12,517 bases of DNA from an uncultured Bacteroidales bacterium (GTDB lineage Bacteria; Bacteroidota; Bacteroidia; Bacteroidales; UBA932), in contig CAJOJC010000083.1 in the NCBI GenBank assembly GCA_905234775.1, positions 1-12,517 on the forward strand. The letters run 5' to 3'. This document shows positions 1 through 7,075 of this stretch, in pieces. Every line of letters begins with the position of its first letter. Positions within the stretch are counted from its first letter, which is position 1. The position numbers and the translations under genes were made by a program. A model generated the notes under the pieces. The model was not told where the DNA came from, did not search any database, and worked only from the letters and a program-made list of their open reading frames with translations.

Positions 1-261
1 AAGAAGCTGATGGGCCAGATCATAAAGTTCGGCTTTGTGGGAGGAACATCGTTTGTAATAGACTATCTGATAACACTTGGAGTTTCGGCCCTGTGCCGTA
101 AGGCCATAGGAATGGATGTGGCAACAGCCGCAGCGGTAGGAGGACTCTTCGGATTCTGTATTTCGCTCATTTACAACTATTTCATGAGCATGAAGTTCGT
201 ATTTGAACGAAGGGATGACATGGACAGGAAGAAGGAATTCCTTATCTTTACCGTTCTGTCC
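1..261 (+). CDS. GtrA-like membrane protein, fragment (both ends missing)
   Basis: The plus-strand frame reads through hydrophobic segments with the GtrA-family (PF04138) pattern: KFGFVGG near the start, then FVIDYLITLG, GGLFGFCISLIYNYFMSMKFVF and KKEFLIFTVLS. GtrA proteins are small (about 120-150 residue) four-helix membrane proteins thought to move polyprenyl-linked sugars across the inner membrane for surface polysaccharide modification. The first ATG is at 10, but the three codons before it are open (KKL), and family members usually begin with a few residues before this block, so the true start probably lies left of the window. The family match stops at the serine codon 259-261. Beyond it the frame stays open to 627 only because it runs antisense to tldE; those residues are not GtrA. 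The last one or two helices are therefore missing. Whether this is a real broken gene or an assembly join cannot be told from here. Confidence 0.7.
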
Positions 262-980
262 TCGCGCATGAGCCTGTTGCCGCCCGCGCCGAAATACAGC
301 GTTACATTGCGCATCTCGCTTATGTATTCCTCGGTTTCAAGATTGATATCAAGAGCGGAGATGAACCCCAGCTCCGAGCCGTCGGGATCGGTTATCTTAT
401 TATCCTCGACCGTCACCTCGACCCCGTATTCGAACGAAGTCTCTTTGTGGCGGCAGAAAAGCCCGTTGGAATCGAGCGTGACCGCATCGAATTCGGAGTC
501 GGAATATTCGCCTTCTTCCGAAATCAGCCGGTATTCGGGCGTCTCGGGAATCTTGCCGGTTACTGCTGCCTTAAGCGCGAGATTCCTGCGCTCTTCGGCC
601 GTAACTTTCGAATACTCAGGATCATAGAGCCCCAGCTCATCGCCGCTCCCGGCCGTCTTGCAACAGCGGGCCGGATCCGGCAGGTCGCGCATCTCGTCAA
701 CGGCCAGTATCCTTGTCATCGCGACCGCCTTCGAGACGAAATCCCGCAGGCTCGCTTCGTCCAACTGGTTGGTAGAGAAGGTGCCGAAGCGGCCGTCTAC
801 AAACAGAGTCAGCGAAAGCCCACGGTCCAGGCAATGCGAGACTTTGTCGATCTGCCCGTCGAGGGTTGAGATAATATCGGAAACGCTCTTCGAAAGGCAG
901 ACCCTGCTCTTCTGAGCTCCTTCCTTCGCTGCGAGGTCCATCGCCAGGCGCGCGAGTTCAAGTTCGTAATTCTCTATCAT
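177..980 (-). CDS. tldE: TldE/PmbA-family protein, 3'-truncated
   Basis: This is the partner of TldD in the TldD/TldE protease, which cleaves unfolded or small peptides (in E. coli it matures microcin B17 and degrades the antitoxin CcdA). TldE lacks the zinc site. The N-terminal half is recognisable: a helix at residues 1-20, then CLDRGLSLTLFVDGRFGTFSTN (about 50-71), matching the TldE core pattern of a Gly-Leu-Ser-Leu-x-Leu-Phe-Val-Asp-Gly strand. The start ATG at 980 is chosen because it overlaps the tldD stop as ATGA and has AGGAGG six bases upstream; the longer frame to 1067 lies inside tldD. Family members are about 430-450 residues, but this frame yields 267. After about residue 193 it stops resembling the family as I know it, and from about 262 downward the frame is antisense to the GtrA fragment. 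The C-terminal domain is missing. A functional TldE from this copy is unlikely. Confidence 0.75.
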   Translation of the reverse strand: MIENYELELARLAMDLAAKEGAQKSRVCLSKSVSDIISTLDGQIDKVSHCLDRGLSLTLFVDGRFGTFSTNQLDEASLRDFVSKAVAMTRILAVDEMRDLPDPARCCKTAGSGDELGLYDPEYSKVTAEERRNLALKAAVTGKIPETPEYRLISEEGEYSDSEFDAVTLDSNGLFCRHKETSFEYGVEVTVEDNKITDPDGSELGFISALDINLETEEYISEMRNVTLYFGAGGNRLMREDRTVKIRNSFFLSMSSLRSNTNFMLMK

Positions 981-2443
981 TGGGCGCCTCCTACCGTTAA
1001 GTTTTTGATAAGGACCGAAGGGATGCCGCAGCTGACCGGAGCGCTCTGCCCCTTGCCGCAGGTCCACCTGCCCGGATCGACCTTGAGATCGGCCGCGACA
1101 GCGACTATGTCTGCGAGGGCCTGCGGGCCGTTCCCGATTATGTTTATATCCTTTACGGGCATCGTAAGTCGCCCGTTTTCAATCAGATAGCCGCTCTTCA
1201 CATAGAAGGTGAAATCGCCCTCTCCGATCTTGACTTCGCCGTTGGCGAATTCGTCGACATAGATTCCGCTGCCCGCCGTCTTGATGAGGTCTTCGACCGT
1301 CCCGTCCGCTCCGTTTTCCATATAGGTCGAGCGCATACGCGGGATGGGGTTGTAGCGGAACGATTCGCGACGGCCGTTGCCCGTCGGGGGGTCGTGGAGA
1401 TAGGAGGTCAGGACTCCGTCCGTCACCATGTAAGTCTTCTGACCGGGCACGCCTTCGTCGTCGTAGTTGCAGCTGCCGCGGAAGAAGGGGAGAGTGCCGT
1501 CGTCGACTATGTTGATGCCCTTACGGCATACCTGCTGGCCGATTTTGCCCGCGAAGATCGACTGGCCCTTGCGGTTGAAGTCGGCTTCGAATGCGTGGCC
1601 CATGGCCTCGTGGAGCAAGATTCCGGACGCTCCCGCGCCCATCACCACGCTCATCTGGCCTCCGGCAGGGCGGCGCGCTTCGAACATGGCGTCTACGCCG
1701 CTGGTCGCCTCGGTCGCGACTTCGCTGATCAGTTCGTCCGTGAAGAATTCGACTCCCATTCGGAAGCTGCGCGAGGCGCTTTTGGTCTGGACAGAGCCTT
1801 TGCTCTGGTAGACCACCTGCACGCTCAGGCTCGCCATGGGGCGAAGGTCTGAGGTAAGCTCGCCAAGCGAGTTGTACATCAGTATTTCGCTGACTGAATA
1901 GCCCAGAAGGGCGATAACTTTCGCAACGCGGCTGTCTTTGGCGCGGATCAAGCTCTCGAGTTTATGGAGTCCGTCTACGAAATCTGCCGGGTTGCAGCTG
2001 CGCCAGTCGCGGGACATGGGGTAGAAATTGTTGTCATGCCCGACGGTTGTTCCGTCATGCCCGACGGTTGTTCCGTCATGCCCGACCCCGATCGGGCATC
2101 TAGACCCCCGATCAGGTCGGGGGTGACTTGTGACGCCACGCCGTGTGTGACCGCTTATCGCCCCAGCCGCCCTGGCGGCCTCGAGCAGCGAGCGCATGTC
2201 CGTTGATTCGGAGTAGGCGTAGCCGGTCTTCTCGCCGTCGAGGACGCGGATGCCGCAGCCGTAATCGACTGTGTATCCGCCAGATGACACTTCGCCGTCG
2301 CGAAGCATCAGGTTACTGACGGTAGTATTTTCGAAGAAGAGATCGCAGTACGAGCCGCCGGAGCGGAGAGCCTCACTCACCAGGGTCTCCAGATCCTTCT
2401 GGCGGATAGCAAATGTCTCTAATGATCTTGTATCGTCGTTCAT
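977..2443 (-). CDS. tldD: TldD metalloprotease with an in-frame repeat insertion
   Basis: Catalytic subunit of the TldD/TldE zinc protease, cytoplasmic. Numbering from GTG 2446 (489 residues; 488 from the preferred ATG 2443): the HExxxH site is at 279-284 (HEAMGHAFEADFNRKG), and the C-terminal TCGKG block with Cys463 supplies the usual third ligand; the protein ends in the conserved LTVGG. N-terminal strands with GEKTGYAYSE (71-80) fit the family. Residues about 104-138 are extra: they are encoded by a palindromic repeat element and fall between the ARAAGAIS helix and the NFYPxxxxW segment, a variable surface loop in the family. The frame is kept throughout. The start is GTG 2446 or ATG 2443, with no visible Shine-Dalgarno; no internal Met before residue 47 could replace it, so a 71-base overlap with the upstream ATPase gene is required. 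The stop overlaps tldE by ATGA. Confidence 0.9.
   Translation of the reverse strand: MNDDTRSLETFAIRQKDLETLVSEALRSGGSYCDLFFENTTVSNLMLRDGEVSSGGYTVDYGCGIRVLDGEKTGYAYSESTDMRSLLEAARAAGAISGHTRRGVTSHPRPDRGSRCPIGVGHDGTTVGHDGTTVGHDNNFYPMSRDWRSCNPADFVDGLHKLESLIRAKDSRVAKVIALLGYSVSEILMYNSLGELTSDLRPMASLSVQVVYQSKGSVQTKSASRSFRMGVEFFTDELISEVATEATSGVDAMFEARRPAGGQMSVVMGAGASGILLHEAMGHAFEADFNRKGQSIFAGKIGQQVCRKGINIVDDGTLPFFRGSCNYDDEGVPGQKTYMVTDGVLTSYLHDPPTGNGRRESFRYNPIPRMRSTYMENGADGTVEDLIKTAGSGIYVDEFANGEVKIGEGDFTFYVKSGYLIENGRLTMPVKDINIIGNGPQALADIVAVAADLKVDPGRWTCGKGQSAPVSCGIPSVLIKNLTVGGAQ
987..992 (-). promoter_or_regulatory. Strong Shine-Dalgarno for tldE inside the tldD 3' end
   Basis: The minus strand reads AGGAGG six bases before the tldE ATG at 980. 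It lies in the last codons of tldD (the Thr-Val-Gly-Gly-Ala-Gln end), so tldD reading brings ribosomes directly to it. Together with the ATGA stop-start overlap it fixes the tldE start. Most other genes here have no such site, as is usual in Bacteroidota. The Gly-Gly codons are also conserved in TldD C-termini, so part of the match may reflect protein constraint. Confidence 0.6.
2033..2127. repeat. Palindromic repeat element inserted in tldD
   Basis: A 21-bp unit beginning GTCATGCCCGACGG occurs at 2033-2053 and 2054-2074, and a third partial copy starts at 2075. This runs into a hairpin with arms ATGCCCGA (2078-2085) and TCGGGCAT (2092-2099), containing the perfect palindrome CCCGATCGGG (2087-2096). 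A second hairpin follows with arms ACCCCCGA (2104-2111) and TCGGGGGT (2117-2124). All of it is translated in frame by tldD; each 21-bp unit gives Gly-Thr-Thr-Val-Gly-His-Asp. Similar GTCATxCCCGAC...TCGGGGGTGAC palindromes are familiar as intergenic repeats in many bacteria (recalled, not searched). Rickettsia palindromic elements are the known precedent for such repeats inside genes. Exact insertion borders are uncertain by some 10-15 bases; Thr-Ser codons to about 2135 may also belong. Confidence 0.85.
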
Positions 2444-2972
2444 CACGGATGAATGTCTCGGTTTTATTTCCCTCGGCGACTACCGTAAAAGGTGTCTTGC
2501 TGTTGTCTGCCAGGACCCAGCGGTCGCTTACCGGGGCGTAGGTTTCGAAGAAGTATTTCAGGCCCATCGTGTAGCGCCTGCGGACCGTGTCTTCAGGGAT
2601 GTTGTGGCCTCCTGCCTGGACTCTTGCCTGAACTCTTTTGATGGCGAGTTCGGGGCTGTTGAGCCAGAAATAGAGAAGTGTGATGCTGTAGCCCAGCGAT
2701 CGCGCGTCGCGGATTATGTTCAGAAGCGAACGGGTAGCGAGGGTAGTCTCTATACTGAAGTCTGCGCGTTTACTGAGCAAGTACCTGATTTTCAGGAGCA
2801 TGTAGCGGCTGGCCGAAACCGAGGCGCTGGACGGGTCGAAGGGCGACAGGCTCTTTGCGAACTCGTCAGAGTTGACGAATTCACGACATTCGAGCATCTC
2901 CGGAAGGAGAGTGTACGAGGCAGTAGTCTTCCCGGAGCCGTTGCATCCTGAAATAATGTACAGTCTAGGCAT
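2373..2972 (-). CDS. Zeta-toxin-like P-loop ATPase/kinase (COG4185-type)
   Basis: A 199-residue soluble protein with a Walker A motif at residues 9-17 (GCNGSGKTT), then VNSDEF at 34-39 (the Asp is where zeta-type kinases keep a catalytic acid), IETTLATRS at 74-82, the strand ITLLYFWLNSPE and an Arg-rich lid at about 113-134 (KRVQARVQAGGHNIPEDTVRRRY). This layout matches the stand-alone zeta-toxin-like/AAA_33 proteins common in Bacteroidota. Zeta toxins phosphorylate UDP-N-acetylglucosamine, but many chromosomal relatives have no known substrate, so toxicity should not be assumed. No antitoxin gene lies beside it: it sits inside a housekeeping operon, its ATG overlapping the stop of the gene before it by 8 bases, and its own last 71 bases overlapping tldD. 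The final dozen residues (PPEGSGDPGE) look like a tail read out of tldD sequence. Confidence 0.8.
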   Translation of the reverse strand: MPRLYIISGCNGSGKTTASYTLLPEMLECREFVNSDEFAKSLSPFDPSSASVSASRYMLLKIRYLLSKRADFSIETTLATRSLLNIIRDARSLGYSITLLYFWLNSPELAIKRVQARVQAGGHNIPEDTVRRRYTMGLKYFFETYAPVSDRWVLADNSKTPFTVVAEGNKTETFIRDERRYKIIRDICYPPEGSGDPGE

Positions 2973-3660
2973 CCTTTCTTGTCACTCCGTAGCCGAAAAG
3001 TGCGAAATCTCCCTTGACCGGATCGTCCGGCCATATTTCTTTGAATGCGTCAGTTATCTGCTGCGCAGTTACTATATCTTTCTGTTTTCTACTAGTCAGC
3101 CCAAGCGCTGCGGCCTGGGTGTAGACGTGGACGTCAAGCGGAATGATGAGGTCCGCCGCGCTGGTGTGTTTCCACAAACCCAGATCAACCTTTCCATCGT
3201 CTCTGACCATCCACCTTCTCATCATATTGATCTTCTTGTTCGCCGCTTTCTTATCCTCTTTCTGCCTGAAGATAGTAGTCCTGATATCATCTACAGTCAG
3301 TTTTTCCAAACTTTTATTGTTTGAATAGAAATGATATAAATGATTGCAGATTCGGGCAACTTCGGACCATTTGACGGTGCGGTGGAGGGAGGTGTTGTCG
3401 TCGCGGTAGGAGTGGGCCATTATGTAGTCGTAAGGGCGCCAGTCCATTTCGTCAAAGAGGCGGGTGCAGTCGCGCACGATCATAGCGCGGCGTCCCCAGG
3501 CAAGGTGTGCGGCGAAGATCGCCGCGATTTCGATGTCTTGGAGAGACGCTCCGCGACTGAGGAACTCGCGCGGGAAGGCGATGGGATCCTCCTGGAAATA
3601 GACCGGGTCGTTGTAGGTTTCGGCCCAGTCTATGAGTTGCTGTTTAAGTTCCTGTTTCAT
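2965..3660 (-). CDS. TIGR02757 family protein (DUF2400)
   Basis: A 231-residue soluble protein that matches the TIGR02757/DUF2400 family of Bacteroidota and relatives along its length: NDPVYFQEDPIAFPREF (17-33), the hallmark DIEIAAIFAAHLAWGRR (42-58), RRWMVRDDGKVDLGLWK (148-164), the IPLDVHV block (173-179) followed by ALGLTSRKQ (185-193), and DPVKGDFALFGYGV near the end. The molecular function is unknown; the helical C-terminal part with a conserved DVHV is reminiscent of helix-hairpin-helix DNA glycosylase folds, but this is only an impression. Length is slightly short of the roughly 250 typical. It starts inside the pepD stop (ATGA at 3657-3660) and its TAG overlaps the next ATG by 8 bases, so it is translated as part of the operon. 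Confidence 0.85.
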   Translation of the reverse strand: MKQELKQQLIDWAETYNDPVYFQEDPIAFPREFLSRGASLQDIEIAAIFAAHLAWGRRAMIVRDCTRLFDEMDWRPYDYIMAHSYRDDNTSLHRTVKWSEVARICNHLYHFYSNNKSLEKLTVDDIRTTIFRQKEDKKAANKKINMMRRWMVRDDGKVDLGLWKHTSAADLIIPLDVHVYTQAAALGLTSRKQKDIVTAQQITDAFKEIWPDDPVKGDFALFGYGVTRKDA

Positions 3661-5105
3661 TCAGGTATGTTGATGAGTACGTCCTGCAGGTAGTCCCACA
3701 TCTTCGCGACCGAAGGGATGTAGGTACGCTCGTCGGGGGAGTGGGGGCTGAGGATGGTAGGGCCGCAGGAGACCATGTCCCAGTGGGGATATGCACCCGA
3801 GAGGATACCGCACTCGAGGCCGGCATGGATGGCCATGACCTTGGGATCAGCGCCGAACTTGCGTTTGTAAACCTGTTTCATGACCTTGAGAATCGCGGAA
3901 TTGGGATTCGGCTTCCAGCCTGAGTAGGCGCCGCTGAATTCGATTTGAGCGCCCGCGAGGTCGAAGACCGCTTTCATACGGGCTGCGAGGGCCATCTTTG
4001 CAGTGTCGACCGAGCTGCGGAGGAGGCTCTTGACGAACCATTTTCCGTCTTTCATGCCGACCATGGCGAGGTTGGTCGAGGTCTCGCACAGGTTCTCAAC
4101 GGATGCGCTCATCCTCTCGACGCCGTCGGGGCAGGCGAGGATGGCGTTGATGATGCGAAGGGCGTCGGAGTCCGAAGCGCATTTGGGCGCGGCGGCCTCG
4201 GCGGGCTCGAGAGCGAACTGGATGTCGGGGTCGGTTTCCGCGTACTCGCTCTTCAGCTCCGAGGCGAGCGTCTCCAACTTGCCCGCAACCGCCGCCGCGT
4301 CCTTAACCAGGATGGTTGCGAAGCACTCGCGCGGGATAGCGTTTCGGAGGGTACCGCCTTCGAGGTCCACGAGCTTCACGAGGCCGGTTTGGAGCAGGCC
4401 GAGAAGGACCCTGGACGCGACGCGGTTGGCGTTGGCGCGATACAGGACTATGTCCATTCCGGAGTGTCCGCCCTGGCAGCCCTTGACCGCGAAGTTGAAG
4501 GTCTGGTAGCCTGCTGGGGCGGCCTCGAGCTCGTATTTGCCTTCGGCCGAGGCGTCGACTCCGCCCGCGCAGCCTACATAGAGCTCGCCTTCGGTCTCGG
4601 AATCTAGGTTGATGAGGATATCGCCCTTGAGGATGCCGGGCTTAAGGTTGGCAGCGCCGGTCATTCCCGTCTCTTCGTCGTAGGTGGCGAGGATTTCGAT
4701 GGGGCCATGGGGCACGTCGGTCGATTCCGCTACCGACATCGCGAGAGCGAGGCCGAGTCCGTTATCGGCACCGAGGGTAGTTCCGCAGGCTTTGAGCCAG
4801 TCGCCTTCTACCTTAGTCTCAATAGGGTCGGTGAGGAAGTCGTGTTTGACATCCGAGTTTTTCTGGGGAACCATATCCATATGGCCCTGGAGAATAACGC
4901 CCTTACGGTTCTCGTAACCGGGGGTAGCGGGAACGGTCATGATGACGTTGCCGGTGTCGTCGACGAAGGCTTCGATTTTATGTTCCTCTGCCCATTTCAG
5001 GAGAAACGCGCGGATTATCTCTTCGTGTTTCGAGGGACGGGGATTACGGGTGATTTTGTAGAAGTTGTTCCAGACAATAGCTGGGGTTAAGTCTTTGATG
5101 GTCAT
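3657..5105 (-). CDS. pepD: PepD, Xaa-His/cytosol non-specific dipeptidase (M20C)
   Basis: A 482-residue cytoplasmic zinc dipeptidase that hydrolyses dipeptides such as carnosine-like Xaa-His substrates, feeding imported peptides into the amino-acid pool. All expected M20 residues are visible: QGHMDMV with His75 and Asp77, GADNGLG with Asp114 (bridging), YDEETGMTG with Glu144/Glu145 (catalytic acid and ligand), NLDSE with Asp168, and HSPDE with His455. The dimerisation/lid domain (about 190-390) begins with the GGHSGMD motif (212-218). NAIPRE (255-260) and HAGLECG (427-433) are also typical. Full family length, no sign of damage. It begins 12 bases after the DUF4831 stop and ends in an ATGA overlap with the next gene. 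A POT peptide transporter and other peptidases lie close by, which fits peptide use. Confidence 0.95.
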   Translation of the reverse strand: MTIKDLTPAIVWNNFYKITRNPRPSKHEEIIRAFLLKWAEEHKIEAFVDDTGNVIMTVPATPGYENRKGVILQGHMDMVPQKNSDVKHDFLTDPIETKVEGDWLKACGTTLGADNGLGLALAMSVAESTDVPHGPIEILATYDEETGMTGAANLKPGILKGDILINLDSETEGELYVGCAGGVDASAEGKYELEAAPAGYQTFNFAVKGCQGGHSGMDIVLYRANANRVASRVLLGLLQTGLVKLVDLEGGTLRNAIPRECFATILVKDAAAVAGKLETLASELKSEYAETDPDIQFALEPAEAAAPKCASDSDALRIINAILACPDGVERMSASVENLCETSTNLAMVGMKDGKWFVKSLLRSSVDTAKMALAARMKAVFDLAGAQIEFSGAYSGWKPNPNSAILKVMKQVYKRKFGADPKVMAIHAGLECGILSGAYPHWDMVSCGPTILSPHSPDERTYIPSVAKMWDYLQDVLINIPE

Positions 5106-5117
5106 ATTGTTGAGTGT

Positions 5118-6146
5118 TTAATCGTACAGGGGATAGGAGGTTTCCAGACCGAGCTGGTAGACAGGCGCTCTGAGGCTCATTATCTCATCGATGCCGTCTG
5201 TAAGGGTGATGTCGCAGATAGCGGGGATGAGGTAGACTATCTTCTGAGTCGGCTGTTTCTTTGACTGCTGGCCGGAGAGGGTTTTTGTCATCGGCTCAGC
5301 CTTGATCGTGAGCTCGAATACGTTTGCGCCGGGTTTCGTGGCCTTAACCGGTCCGCGGGTGGGATCGAGTGCGAATACTGCGAGGCTGCCTTCACGGTCG
5401 GGGGTGATGTCGAAATAGGCCCTGCCCTTGGCGGTCTCGGTTGTCCCTTCGAAGAGGGGGAGAAGCTCGTTTTCGAGCCTGGTCAGTTCGGTAAGGGCAG
5501 TCCCGAGGGCTTCGCCTGCGTATGAGGCGTCTGTGTCGCCCGTAAGAATCTTGTAGCGCTGTTCGCGGTACTGCTTGATTTTCTCCGCCGCCTGCTGAGC
5601 TTCGAGAAGCAGGGAGTCGATGGGCTCCACCTCGACCAGGACGGTGTCGATGACGGTATTTCCGAGGGTATCTACGATGGGGATGAAGCGCTCCTCGTAG
5701 TAAGTCTTTTTAACCTTGGGGGCAGGTTGGAAGTTTTCATGCTTTCTGTAGTTGACCTGCCTGCCAAGCGGACTGGCGGAATGACGGCTGCCGCCGTTTT
5801 CCTTTATCTCGCCTTCACTGGCCGAGATGAGGCCTTGCTCGGTAAGGGAGAGCAGGGTAGGGCGGGTGTTGCCGCTCAGGTTGACGCTGTAGCGCTTGGT
5901 CTGGTCAGCTTCGACCCTGGGGCGGATCTTGAACTGGTTGATCGTAGTGATGACAGTGTCTCTCTGGGCAACCTCGAGATTGAGGAGGTCCTTGGCGTAT
6001 TTGGCATACTTGCCGGCATGGACTATGTCCTGAGAATAGCCGACCTCTACGGTGAGGGTCGTCTTAGGCAGGGCATACGATACTTCCTGAGCGCTTGCCG
6101 AGAAAGCGGCTAGCATCAGAGCGGCGGCGATGAGTGTTCTTTTCAT
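5118..6146 (-). CDS. DUF4831 family secreted protein
   Basis: A 342-residue exported protein. It begins MKRTLIAAALMLAAFSASAQ, a type I signal peptide with likely cleavage after the Ala-Gln. The mature part starts with YALPKTTLTVEVGY and has the early GKYAKYAKDLLNL segment, both characteristic of DUF4831, a Bacteroidota family of unknown function. A central helical stretch (about residues 180-215, SLLLEAQQAAEKIKQYREQRYKILTG) and the LPLFEGTTE segment also fit. There is no lipobox, so a periplasmic location is more likely than a lipoprotein. The start at 6146 is preferred over the Met eight codons upstream because it forms ATGA with the acyltransferase stop (6143-6146) and places the Lys-Arg directly at the start of the signal peptide. 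The role is unknown; its neighbour makes or remodels envelope lipid. Confidence 0.85.
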   Translation of the reverse strand: MKRTLIAAALMLAAFSASAQEVSYALPKTTLTVEVGYSQDIVHAGKYAKYAKDLLNLEVAQRDTVITTINQFKIRPRVEADQTKRYSVNLSGNTRPTLLSLTEQGLISASEGEIKENGGSRHSASPLGRQVNYRKHENFQPAPKVKKTYYEERFIPIVDTLGNTVIDTVLVEVEPIDSLLLEAQQAAEKIKQYREQRYKILTGDTDASYAGEALGTALTELTRLENELLPLFEGTTETAKGRAYFDITPDREGSLAVFALDPTRGPVKATKPGANVFELTIKAEPMTKTLSGQQSKKQPTQKIVYLIPAICDITLTDGIDEIMSLRAPVYQLGLETSYPLYD

Positions 6147-7050
6147 TGCGTGTCGGGTGCTTTTTTCCATCTGCGGTGGGACCAGAGGTAGTTTCCGGGG
6201 TCTGCGTAGATGTCTTCTTCTATGTATTTGTAAAATTGTTCTACGATCTGCTGCTCGGTAAGGCTGCCGGCATCGTCTGCGATTGGTTTGAATTCGCAGA
6301 TGTATTTTTTGTGGTTCTCCGTCCGGGTGATTGAGAGATAGGTAACCGCCAGATGGAGCTTACGGGCGAGAGCGGCCGCAGCTGTCATAGAGCGGGTCTT
6401 TCTGTTCATGAAGTTCACGATAGTGTAGCCTTTGGCGCTGCCGTAGGGCCACTGATCCGTACAGAAGAACCAGTACATGCCTTCGTTCTGGTGTTCGAAG
6501 ACATGGCGGACGATATTGTTCGTCTCAATGTAATTGGCAGGGTCGAGGCCCTTGGAGTGAAGGCGGTTGTCGCGCATTACTTCGTCCCAAACTTTGTCGG
6601 TCGTTTGTAGACGTTGACTACGTTTTTGAGATTTAGCGGGATGCTTTTCCCGCCATAGTCGAAGTAGGGAAAGCCGGGGAGAACTTCCCAGTTGCCGCAA
6701 TGGGCAAAGAGGACGATAGTTCCTCTGGAGTTTCCGATTCTTTCGAGTTCTTCCGGATTCTTTACGCTTATTATCTTCGAGCGCTGTATACGCCTGGGCC
6801 AGCTCCCGCCGAACCAGATGGCTTCGGTGATGATCTGAGCGAAATGGAAGTAGAAGTCTTTGAAGATGCGCTTGCGCTCCTTTTCCGATTTTTCGGGGAA
6901 GGCCTGGTCAATATTGTCCTTTACGACTTTTACCCTGTAGCGCACGACGCAGCGGGCGAGCCAGCCGATTATGTGTGCATTGAAATGATGCACACCCAGA
7001 GGCAGCCACGAAAACAGCCGCAGGAACGCTTTGACCAGAAATCGCTTCAT
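6143..7050 (-). pseudogene. LpxL/HtrB-type lipid A acyltransferase, frameshifted
   Basis: Inner-membrane lysophospholipid acyltransferase family enzyme (LpxL/LpxM/HtrB) that adds a secondary acyl chain to lipid A or a related lipid. The first frame (7050 to a stop at 6577) has an N-terminal hydrophobic segment, the NIDQAFPEKSEKERKRI block and the catalytic HX4E motif as HCGNWE (His117, Glu122), and breaks off after NVYKRPT. The next frame (to 6143) carries on with DKVWDEVM, the FFCTDQWPYG segment and the terminal YLWSHRRWK typical of the family. The break lies at the tandem CGACCGAC (6596-6603, minus strand). Adding one more CGAC gives a continuous 303-residue protein, normal family length, with the junction reading Lys-Arg-Pro-Thr-Asp-Lys. 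So this copy is a recent knockout, a repeat-length variant, or a sequencing error. It is the first gene of the operon. Confidence 0.85.
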
Positions 7051-7075
7051 CTCCGCTAATTTAACAAATAATTAG

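Noticed and set aside
262..627. Continuation of the GtrA frame to 627
   Set aside because: From 262 onward the residues are antisense to tldE, Ser/Pro-rich and without membrane helices.
981..1067. 29-codon N-terminal extension of tldE
   Set aside because: The extension lies within tldD and does not resemble TldE; the ATG at 980 has a Shine-Dalgarno and an ATGA overlap.
2033..2127. CRISPR-like repeats in tldD
   Set aside because: The 21-bp copies abut with no spacers, and the sequence is translated in frame.
6147..6170. Eight-codon upstream start for the DUF4831 gene
   Set aside because: It would put charged residues before a normal signal peptide and lose the ATGA coupling at 6143-6146.
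6577..6603. Programmed ribosomal frameshift in the acyltransferase gene
   Set aside because: There is no X-XXY-YYZ slippery heptamer or A-run at the break; loss of one CGAC unit explains it better and restores family length.
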